64,000 bases of DNA from Begonia masoniana (taxonomy: Eukaryota; Streptophyta; Magnoliopsida; Cucurbitales; Begoniaceae), in assembly GCA_022432975.1 (NCBI GenBank), contig CM039509.1:2597982-2661981 (forward strand). Reading direction: 5' to 3'. Below, in pieces: positions 55,983 to 64,000 of the stretch (within the stretch, counting starts at the first letter, position 1; each line of letters opens with the position of its first letter). The translations under genes were made by a program, and so were the position numbers. The notes beneath the pieces were generated by a model. It ran no database searches. It worked only from the letters and a program-made list of their open reading frames with translations, and had not been told where the DNA came from.

Positions 55983-57537
55983 TGTAACACCCAGAAATTT
56001 CGTTTTAAGGATTCCGAGCTTTAAGTTTCGATATTAAGTAATTAAGCGTTATAGAGTTTTAAATTCGGGGAAATAATGAATTAAGTCCAAATGGCCAACG
56101 GGAAGTTTCGTTAGAGCCCTAAGAATAAATAGGAATATTTGGAGGAATAAGGGAATTTTGGAGAAGTTAAACCGATAGAGGAAGTAACAATTAGAGCTAA
56201 GGAAATATCAAAAGGGCATTTAGGTAATTGTTAAAGTCAAAATTTAATAAAACCTAAGGTTCCTCTCTCTCTTCCTCACTTCTCCTCTCCACGCACGAAA
56301 CCCTCTTTTCTCTCTCTCTCTCTTTGGCGATTTTCTTCTCTTCCATCGCCATCCTCCATCGATCAACCACTCCTCTGATTCCGGCGATTCTCCTTCCCTT
56401 TTTCTTCAACAAAACAACGTGCTAGGTAAGCTTTACGTTTTGGTCATGAGATTAGCCATTTTTAGAGCTATTTTTGAGTTAGGGTTTGTGATTAAATTTA
56501 GGGTTTTTGTTAGAAATCGTTAGGGTTAGTTATTTATTAATCATTGATGATGTTTAATGTTAAATCTAAGTTGTTGGAGTAGATTAATGGTGTTGGATGA
56601 TGTTTAATGTGAAATCTAGGTTGTTGGAGGTTGGTAAAACACCATAAATGGGGCTTTGAAGTTAATGAACACAAAGTGTTCGATGAAGTGCCCGAAAGAA
56701 AAATGATTTGAGTTTTTAGAAGGATTTGTCTTTGCTAGAGAAGTCGATTGTTTAGATTTGATGTTTGAAAATCGATATTAATGATGTGATGTTAAATGCT
56801 CTAGGTAACCCAAGCTCAAAGGACGGTGCTCGGCATATTTAGGACGCCAGGTAAGTGAGCGTTAGGCTTTCCGGCCACTAAGGCCCTACGTCATACAATG
56901 TTGATGATGTTTGATGTGATGAAAAAGGTGGAAATAGGGGTTGGTAGAAAGGACGGGTAGTTTTAGGTAGTGCTTTAGTGATTAAGTAGTGCTTGTTTGA
57001 TAGGTCTTTCCTTACGTATGTTATACCTCATGCATCATGTTTTAAAAAAAAAAAAAGGTGCATACGAACTATTTATGAGCATGTTTTATGAAAATGTTGT
57101 ATTAAAGAACGATAGTGAATGATGAATCATGAATATACTACGGGGCAAGTCATGAATGTACTACGGGGTAAGTCATGAATGTACTACGGGGTAAGTCATG
57201 AATGTACTACGGGGCAAGTCATGAATGTACTACGGGGCAAGTCATGAATGTACTACAGGGAAGGAAAACGGTTTAAAAGAAATGAAATGTAAATGTTTTA
57301 TAAATGTCATGCATATATGTAAAGTTATGTTTAGTACGCTCCTTACTAAGCATTAGACTTAATGTAGTTATTGTATGATGTAGGTGACGATATCGAAGGT
57401 GAGGAACATCCTTACGACGATCAAGCGTAGTGATCGATGGTTAGAGCTCGTGGCGACGGCTTGTGTTTTGGCTAGGTTGGTGACTCATGGATAGAGGTTT
57501 CGAAGTCTTTGACGTTTGAGTAATAGTAAATGTACGA
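55983..57537 (+). mobile_element. Chromovirus LTR, plus orientation, cut by assembly gap
   Basis: It starts TGTAACACCCAG and belongs to the family of the solo LTR 7806-10762 (shared GGACGGTGCTCGGC, GACGCCAGGTAAGTG, CCTTACTAAGCATTAG). Intron-like units are donor 56426, acceptor AG 56803-56804; donor 56851, acceptor AG 57382-57383. A 24 bp tandem repeat is at 57125-57262. The end, and whether it is solo, is hidden by the gap. Confidence 0.88.
57125..57262 (+). repeat. 24 bp minisatellite in LTR, about 6 copies
   Basis: The unit is ACTACGGGGCAAGTCATGAA plus TGT. C/T variation at GGGGC/TAAG distinguishes copies. It occupies the second intron-like segment, as does the minisatellite at 3452-3822. 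Confidence 0.93.
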
Positions 57538-57637
57538 NNNNNNNNNNNNNNNNNNNNNNNNNNNNNNNNNNNNNNNNNNNNNNNNNNNNNNNNNNNNNNN
57601 NNNNNNNNNNNNNNNNNNNNNNNNNNNNNNNNNNNNN
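57538..57637. other. Assembly gap (100 N)
   Basis: One hundred N characters of unknown true length, lying in or just after the LTR. Confidence 0.99.
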
Positions 57638-58239
57638 AAAAAAATTTTCAGCAAAATGCACTAGCGGTCGACACTTCCTCACCTTTCAAAAAATAAAACT
57701 GAAGTGTTAACATTTTCTTCTAAAGTGTCAACACATTTCGCAAAATAAAAACTGAAGGGTTGACACTTCCATTGAGCAGTCGACACCTTCAACCAACTAG
57801 TTTTAGAATGGGTTTGAAGTGTCTACCGACCATCCATAGTGGTCAATACTTGGGCGATTTCTAGCAATGGAAAGTCGTGAAAATGCCTCCTCTACCGTTT
57901 CTCACTACCAAATGACAAATAAACTTAAATAAAACCTAAAAGTACTCCATAAGACCAAACACAACTATTAGATTCGATTTTCCAAACTCAAATCCGATTT
58001 CCATAAAACCCAAATATTTAAACACGAAAAACAAAGAGAGAACGACTTACCCTAGAAGTCCTTCTTCACAAATGTCGCTCTTGGAAGCCTTACGAACGTT
58101 CCTTTAGCCTCGAATTTTGGCGACTTGCACAAAACGGAATCACCCTCCTTCTCTTCTCCCTCTCTTGTGGCGGCCACTATACCCAAATGAGGGGATAGGG
58201 TTTTCCGAACTCTAATTTAAATGAAATTTCATTTTTTGC
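57638..58239 (-). mobile_element. Likely gypsy LTR fragment (minus) with GTCGACAC repeats
   Basis: It lies immediately downstream, in minus-strand sense, of the pol C-terminus at 58240, where the 3' LTR is expected. It holds GTCGACACTTC, GTGTCAACAC, GTTGACACTTCC and GTCGACACC at 57667-57790, a short-motif zone like the other LTRs. A donor-like complement (minus CTAGGGTAAGTCG) is at about 58047. Borders are undefined. Confidence 0.45.
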
Positions 58240-59420
58240 ATTTTAACCCCTCCATTTAACATATTTATAAATTATACCCAAACTTAACATTAAACAAAGT
58301 CTTTGAAAATACTTGTTTTTACATCCTTCTATACTAAAAGGAATTTCGCCCACAAAATTCAAAACAACCTTACAAAAGGGGATATCTCTTAACCATCTCA
58401 AACTCAAGCTCCTAATTAGCTTCTCGCTCATTGTGATTCTTCCACGGCACACGAATCAAAGGAATCTGCCTACGATGAAGAACTCAAAATTCTATGTCTA
58501 GAATCCGCTTAGGCTCCTCCTCATAGGAAACATTCTCCTGGATAGGAAATCAGTCCATGAGATGACACGCGACGGGTCTGGCGTGTACTTCCTCAACAAG
58601 GATATATAAAATACATTATGAACATACTCAAGCTGGGGAGGCAAATCAATCTTATACACCATGTTAACAATCCTCTCAATAATCTAGAACAGACCACTAT
58701 ACCTCGAAGCTAACACTCCTTTAACCCCGAACCGACTGATACCACACCTTGGACGAACTTTCAAGAAGACAACTTTCCTGCATCAAACTTAACATCACGT
58801 CGCATAAAATCGACATAACTCTTCTGCCTACTCTGCACTATTTTTTACCGTGATCAACTGAATCTTCTCAGTAGTCTCTTTGATCAACTTCGACGCAAAA
58901 GAAATGTTTTTCTCTGCCTCAACTCAACAAAAATGCGAATGACAAGGCCTTTCATACAATGCCTCGTAAGGAGAGACGCAAATGTTGGCCTAATAACTGT
59001 TGTTGTAGACAAACACGACCAACAGAAGGTGATTAATCCAACTATCACCAAAATCCAAGATGCAAACTCTCGACATATCCTCTGAAATCTGGATAGTCCT
59101 CTCTGACTGTCGATCCGTCTGAGGATGATGTGTTGTACTCAGATGCTACTCTGTAACAAGTGCTTTCTTCAAAGTCCTCCAAAACTTGGACATAATCTTG
59201 GATCACGGCAAAAAATAATACTCGAGGGGACACCGTGAAGACGAACAATGTTCTCGATATACAACTAGCTCAACCTAAGTAAGAGAAAATTCATTTGAAT
59301 CGGAATGAAGTGAGCGAACTTAGTCAAACGATCCACAATGACTCAAATCGCGTCAAGCTTCTGAGACGTCCTAGTAAGACCAATAAAAAAATCCATCGTG
59401 ATCCTATCCCACTTCCACCA
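58240..59420 (-). pseudogene. Ty3/gypsy integrase to C-terminal remnant
   Basis: Minus-strand pieces in order: KWDRITMDFFIGLTRTSQ and VDRLTKFAHFIP (59290-59420), a YNNSY..ANICVSPYEALYE region (58940-59010), VHNVF.ISLLRKYTPDPS (58570-58640) and a chromodomain-like end WKNHNEREAN and FEMVKRYPLL (58370-58450). Many stops and frameshifts. The N-terminal side is interrupted at about 59420 by a hAT-like sequence. Confidence 0.85.
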
Positions 59421-59915
59421 ATATCAAACTCGAAACCGAGCCCACGATTCCTAGAAAATCGAAACCGGAACTGGGGATCGTAAGGTTCAAGAACCGGAGC
59501 CGAAATCGGGACTGAACCACATTTTACGGTTTGGTCCTGATTCGGTTATGAATTTATTTTTAAATACATTTATAACATATTTAAAATAAATAAAATTTAA
59601 AAAATTTGAAAAATTTTGAAAAGCCTACTTTTCACGGTAGTTTTTATAAAAAATTATGTAATTTTATAACATATTTAAAATTAATAAAATACAAAAAAAA
59701 AACTATAAAAATGAGAAAAACCTGCTTTTGGCTATAATTTCGAACGGATAAACAAGGTTGACCCACGGGTCGATTTTCCCATGGTCCGGCCAGTCCACAG
59801 AGCCACGGACCAGACCGTGGACTGCGATTCTAAGGGTTTCGGAACCGTGGCAAGTTCCAAGGAAGTATAGAACTAGTTCGGTTCCCTGGTTCAGGTACGG
59901 TTCTACCCACCCCTA
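59421..59915. mobile_element. hAT-like non-autonomous remnant
   Basis: The right end reads TTCTACCCACCCCTAC, the complement of a TAGGGGTGGGTAG terminus, preceded by GGTTCCCTGGTTCAGG subterminal words. The left part is full of GAAACCG/AACCGG words. The left terminus is not well defined and no 8 bp TSD was found. It interrupts the gypsy integrase. Confidence 0.55.
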
Positions 59916-61882
59916 CAACCATCCGACACTTTTCCTCAAATATTTAATATCGCATTGGAAGTCTTATAAATTGATTAAAAGTGAGGGCGCAATATAGTTG
60001 GGCGAAACCGAAGGTCCAATAATGACGTCAAAAATAAAATGATGATATAAATTCAAAAATAATTGTGCTAGAAAATAAAATAAAATCAAATTCTAACATA
60101 AATAAATCTCTAACAATATTCTAAGGGTGGACACGATTCGGTCCGGTTCGACTTCGGACTGGAACGGGACCCGACACCAAGCCCATAGTTCCTAGATTGA
60201 CCGTCACAAAATTTTTGATATTGATATATTGTTTAGATTCTTACACACTTATCAACGAAAATAGCAATCTAAACCATCCATTAACATTTTCGTGCATAGG
60301 TTATGATTATTAACTGAACTTCATACTCCCGATTTCATCGTAGGTTTTCACTAGAAAATCAAACTTTAAAAAAAAAATACAATTTTTTAAATTGCTATCT
60401 CATGATATCTAATTGTTGTCCTAAAAGGGTTTGAGGTTCTAAACAAAAAACCTTTTCACTTAACCTCGGACAATGACTCTGCTCATAAGAAGCGTATCTA
60501 TTAACTTTCGTTCAAAAATTAATATCTTTCTATACACATCTCCAATTGGTTTAATTCCACTATTATAACATAATTTAAAGTATATACTATTATACCTATT
60601 TTAGGTTTGAAAATTTACTCTCAATTGATTGATCAATTTCTTGCTCAAAGTCATCTCATTGATTAACTATCTAATATAGTGGCTTAACTTTCTGATATTT
60701 GTCATCCATGGTTTATTATAATCTTAATAAAATTTAATTATTGTAATTGTGTTTATTATAATTAATATTTAACTCATAACACCACGTAATGCAACATAAA
60801 AATACTTTTGACTCTTTTCTATTTTCCGACTTCGACGTAATTGAGAATTTCACGTGATAAGTATTACCACAAAACACATTTTAATTATTGTGTGACTCAA
60901 AGGGGCATTGCTGCCAAAGGGAGAGCTCAGATGCTGCTAAAACCATGAGAGGTGACAGTTGAGAGGGTTTTATAGCAATAGTACATCCACATGCAAGAAC
61001 ATAAATAACCTGGCATCAGTACGAAACATTATCTGTACATTTTAATCATACCACACTAATCATCTCAAAAATCTATGATAAATCGTGCAATTTAGTGATC
61101 ATGAAACTAAAATGACCTTATCTTCCGAGCAATCATAGCCAACTAAAAGCTCGAAAGTGTAATTGTACCAGTAACATCAACGGTCTACACACAAAACATA
61201 CTAACTAGTGAGCAGAGCGAGAGAAAACCAACAAAGAACGATGAGCAGAGTGAGAGGAAACCCTGCTGAAAGAGAACACAAAAGAAAGGACACTAAAGCG
61301 ACAGGAAAAGCAAAATGAGTAATGTTACGTTTATTATTTATTCTACAATTTAAATAATGTGTTAAACAATGATTGATTAATTAATATATAACTAGTATAA
61401 TAAATTATTCATTTATACATTAAATGAACTATCATTGTTTGACATGTCAATAAATATGTTTATATAGTAGATTAAGAGAGTATATGTAGTATTATTCGAA
61501 ATCAATAATGAAGAAGAATAAATAACAAACTATCCTCCTTTCCTAAGAAGTTCAAGTTGAATGGAAAGATTACTTCCATTGAATAATATCAAAATTGTGC
61601 CATCTTCTACTTTGTTTTACAAATATAATAATAATAATAGTAATAATAATAATTTTTTTACAATCATAATAATAATAATAATTAGCATTAAAAATTGGGT
61701 AGGATATTTAGCATTTCTCTTGAATTAAAAAATACAAAAATTCTAATAATTGTGTAACTTTAACATATTAATAATAGGAAAGAGAAAAGAAATGGTCACA
61801 AGAGAGAAAAGTGAGACCCTAGGCTAGAGAGAGGTGGGTTTAGAGATGTTTAATGGGTAGGCTGGCCAGCCCAGGGACTGAG
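59916..61882. other. AT-rich region without a recognised gene
   Basis: A short hAT-like end (AAGGGTGGACACGATTCGGT) is at 60123. TAA/AAT microsatellites are at about 61626-61682. The stretch 60900-61010 is less AT-rich, without an identifiable frame. Confidence 0.4.
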
Positions 61883-62160
61883 CTATAGTAGCGGGCCGAA
61901 CATGAAGTAGATGTGAAAGTTGTATATAAGTAAAACCACTTTCGGATGTAAATATTCACTGTAATAGTAAACTCGCAGCAGTAGAGCCACAATCAGACCT
62001 TTGATCGCATAGCTCACGACCATCTTCATCCACTTTCTTATCAGCTCTCGATTGTAACTCCAAAAAATATAGATTACTCTCATCTTTAGGTTTTCCAAGT
62101 TCAATCTTTACCTGATCTTTATTCAAGTTTCGCCGCAAATTTGATCAACAAGCAAGCCAA
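61883..62160 (-). other. Short coding-like frame of unknown identity
   Basis: On the minus strand a frame starts near 62138 and contains NKDQVKIELGKPKDESNL, ELQSRADKKVDEDGRELCDQ and a stop after TAASLLLQ (61956). Its composition looks protein-like. It may be the C-terminal exon of a gene whose other exons are not recognisable here. No family is assigned. Confidence 0.25.
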
Positions 62161-62237
62161 AGGCAACAACGACAAAGCTTTCGAGAGAAATTGAGGGATC
62201 AAAACTTAAAGATCCGTTTCTGAAAGTGAAGAGAATG

Positions 62238-62614
62238 TGTGATGACCCATATGTGCACGACTGGCCCGTATACTGGATTCGGACCCGGATGGCGGTGCGT
62301 CCGCGCGGGAAAAAGGCCTGTGAAGGGGGTAGGTCGTAATGTGGGGGTCGTCACAATCCCACATCGCTTGGGGAAGTATATGGAAATGAAACATATGTAA
62401 AGAGACCCTCCCAAAATAGTAAAACGCGTTTTAGAGCACAATTGGCAACGGATCCCATAAGAACTCCGAAGTTAAAAGTGTTTCGGGGAGAGTAGTACCA
62501 GGTTGGGTGACCGACTGGGAAGTCCTCGCCAAATAAAGCCGTGAGCGGAGGATATTAAGCTACGGCCTAATCCCCAGAGCAGACAATATCTTGCTGGGGA
62601 AAGGGGTCGTTACA
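62238..62614 (+). repeat. 5' LTR of Cassandra, with 5S-like part at about 62444-62535
   Basis: The 5S-like part runs from ACGGATCCCATAAGAACTCC to GGGAAGTCCTCGCC. Internal promoter boxes are recognisable: A box AAGTTAAAAGTGTTTCG, intermediate element GAGAGTAGTACC, C box TTGGGTGACC. Compared with plant 5S rRNA the A box is altered and GGGGAGAG replaces GGCGAGAG of the other LTR. Confidence 0.93.
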
Positions 62615-62616
62615 AA

Positions 62617-62629
62617 TGGTATCAGAGCC
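62617..62629 (+). promoter_or_regulatory. Primer binding site of Cassandra
   Basis: TGGTATCAGAGCC (initiator tRNA-Met), two bases after the 5' LTR. Confidence 0.95.
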
Positions 62630-62685
62630 TGTACCCAACCAGAAATGTGGCCAACAAGGACGTTGGACCCCCGAGAGGGGGTGAT

Positions 62686-63062
62686 TGTGATGACCCATAT
62701 GTGCACAACTGGCCCGTATACTGGATCCGGATACGGATGGCAGTGCGTCCGCGCGAGAAAAAGGCCGGTGAAAGGGGTAGGTCGTAATGTGGAGGTCATC
62801 ACAATCCCACATCGCTTGGAGAAGTATGTGGAAATGAAACATATGTAAAGAGACTCTCCCAAAATAGTAAGATGCATTTTGGAGCACAATTGACAACGGA
62901 TCCCATAAGAACTCCGAAGTTAAAAGTGCTTCGGCGAGAGTAGTACCAGGTTGGGTGACCGACTGGGAAGTCCTCGCCAAACAAAGCCGTGATGGGAGGA
63001 TATTGGGCTACGGCCCAATCCCCAGAGCGGACAATATCTTGCTGGGAAAAAGGGTCGTTACA
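62686..63062 (+). repeat. 3' LTR of Cassandra, with 5S-like part at about 62892-62983
   Basis: It is the same length as the 5' LTR with a modest number of substitutions. Its 5S-like part (GAAGTTAAAAGTGCTTCGGC, GAGAGTAGTACC, GGTTGGGTGACC) is closer to 5S consensus than the 5' LTR copy. Confidence 0.93.
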
Positions 63063-63067
63063 GAATG

Positions 63068-63681
63068 AGCTTGAAGTTTCTGAGCCAGACGATGAAGAGG
63101 GCGATGAGGCCTTTTGAGATTAACAGAATCGAGAAGAAGAGGAAGGTAGAGGATGGGCTAGGCGGCGGCTGGCTCCCTCCCCCCCCCCCCCCCCCCCCTT
63201 TCTTTCTTCGACTCCACTCCCACTCCCACTCCCACTCCTTCTCCCTCTCCCTCTCTTCCTCTTCCTCTCTTCCTCTATAAATTCATTTCTCTCTCTTCAT
63301 TTTTTTTCCACCAAATCTTATTCAATCTCTTAAATTCATTTCTCAATTAGTGCTCTCAATCAATTTCTCTCTTCTTACAATTTACTATTTTCCCCATTCA
63401 ACAAGGTATATTTTAAATTTTTTTTTTACATATATTTACATAATTTTTAATTGTAGTTATATTAACTAAATTTTTTTGCATTAATTTTTTTTAGAGTTTG
63501 TATACGTGGAGTTGATCAATTCACACCACCTACAAGCTTTTGTTGGACATTGATTTTGTGGTATCAATTTATTATTAAAAATTTAATTTTATATTTAGTT
63601 TTATTTATTATGGATCTTTGAAATTATAATATTAATGATAATAACATAGAAAAAATTAGATAATTAAATCCTACATTTTCT
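63068..63681 (+). other. Likely 5' region of the hAT transposase gene
   Basis: It has a C-tract of 20 (63179-63198), CACTCC and CTCTCC repeats, a TATA-like CTATAAATTC (63273-63282), a donor-like CAAGGTATATT (63404) and an acceptor-like TTTTTTAGAGTT (63490). The layout resembles a promoter plus leader intron ahead of the transposase ATG at 63682. The Cassandra element lies upstream of it, and the left hAT terminus was not located. Confidence 0.4.
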
Positions 63682-64000
63682 ATGGAACAATCATCTACAC
63701 AAGCATCCACTTCACTTAGAAAAAGAAGACATAAAACTTCGGATGTATGGAAACATTTTGATTTAAAAGATGTTAAAATTGCGGGCAAAATAGAAACTAT
63801 AGCCCAATGCAAATATTGTGCCAAAAAGTATGTTTATATTTCTAGTAGTTCTACTAGCACCATTGATAGACATTTTCAAAAAAGTCACTTAAATGAGGAA
63901 ATATGAGATTCAACACAATCTCAATTAAATGTTAGTGGTAGTGACATTTTCACATATTCACAAAATAGAATGAGAGAAGAAATAGCACAACTTGTAGCAC
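63682..64000 (+). pseudogene. hAT transposase N-terminus (BED zinc finger), running off the window
   Basis: The ATG at 63682 gives MEQSSTQAST, then KTSDVWKHFDLKDVK. A BED finger follows: CKYC (residues about 47-50) and HFQKSH (about 65-70), i.e. C-x2-C..H-x4-H. Plant hAT transposases use this finger to bind the transposon ends. A TGA at 63904-63906 interrupts after NEEI. The same frame then continues in good shape (DSTQSQLNVSGSDIF, MREEIAQLVA) to the window end, so a single base change may explain the stop. The rest is outside. Confidence 0.85.

Larger units (their letters stand above)
62238..63062 (+). mobile_element. Complete Cassandra TRIM retrotransposon, TSD GAATG
   Basis: Two 377 bp LTRs (62238-62614, 62686-63062), each TGTGATGACCC..GGTCGTTACA, enclose only 71 bp with a PBS and a polypurine tract (CCCGAGAGGGGGTGAT). 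GAATG precedes (62233-62237) and follows (63063-63067). Each LTR holds a 5S rRNA-like stretch. This is the defining structure of Cassandra. It codes for nothing, so it must be mobilised by proteins of other elements. Confidence 0.96.

Noticed and set aside
60123..60210. Separate hAT element starting AAGGGTGGACACG
   Set aside because: Only one end-like string is visible, with no partner or TSD; too little to call.
62444..62983. 5S rRNA genes
   Set aside because: The 5S-like stretches are part of Cassandra LTRs, diverged from 5S rRNA and without the 5S gene start and terminator context.

Overview
The window is plant nuclear DNA, from a eudicot. Its single-copy genes have plant introns (GT..AG), TATA boxes and plant-only families: HIR (SPFH/prohibitin), RKD (RWP-RK) and MIF (mini zinc finger). 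About two thirds is transposable element DNA: Ty3/gypsy chromoviruses, Ty1/copia, hAT and Cassandra. Many copies are nested and can be ordered in time from exact target-site duplications (TSDs). Two 100-N gaps lie at 25962-26061 and 57538-57637. The species cannot be named from the sequence.

Layout. 1-11.2 kb: a decayed minus-strand gypsy element split by a solo LTR (1894-4495, TSD GATAA), then a broken hAT transposon split by another solo LTR (7806-10762, TSD GAAGG). 11.2-14.4 kb: an intact five-exon HIR gene (minus). 14.6-22.8 kb: a hAT-like remnant and a copia element (15369-22460, TSD GTAGA). A hAT element (20531-22312, TSD GACAAAAG) sits in one copia LTR and carries three exons of a hydroxypyruvate reductase gene. 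23.1-24.8 kb: a kinase pseudogene of the At5g62710 type. 25.3-42.3 kb: nested gypsy pieces, including an LTR with an inverted segment, a minus-strand LTR/PBS/gag, and a plus-strand deletion derivative ending in two tandem LTRs. 42.9-44.3 kb: RKD gene (minus). 49.7-50.1 kb: MIF gene (minus). 51.1 kb: a possible first exon, followed by a copia element (51461-55290, TSD CCATG). 55.8-59.9 kb: a Cassandra fragment cut by a chromovirus LTR, a gap, a minus gypsy pol remnant and a hAT-like end. 62.2-63.1 kb: a complete Cassandra TRIM with 5S-like LTRs (TSD GAATG). 63.7 kb to the end: the start of a hAT transposase gene with one stop.

Genes in context. From memory, HIR (At5g62740) and the kinase (At5g62710) are close neighbours on Arabidopsis chromosome 5. 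RKD1/MIF3 and RKD2/MIF1 are paired on chromosome 1. The gene skeleton therefore looks like conserved eudicot microsynteny diluted by transposons.

The most unusual signal is in the LTRs. Divergent chromovirus LTRs share a leader layout that looks like two short spliceosomal introns around a 45-57 nt exon. Several also carry a downstream zone filled with a short repeated, often palindromic motif that differs from element to element.
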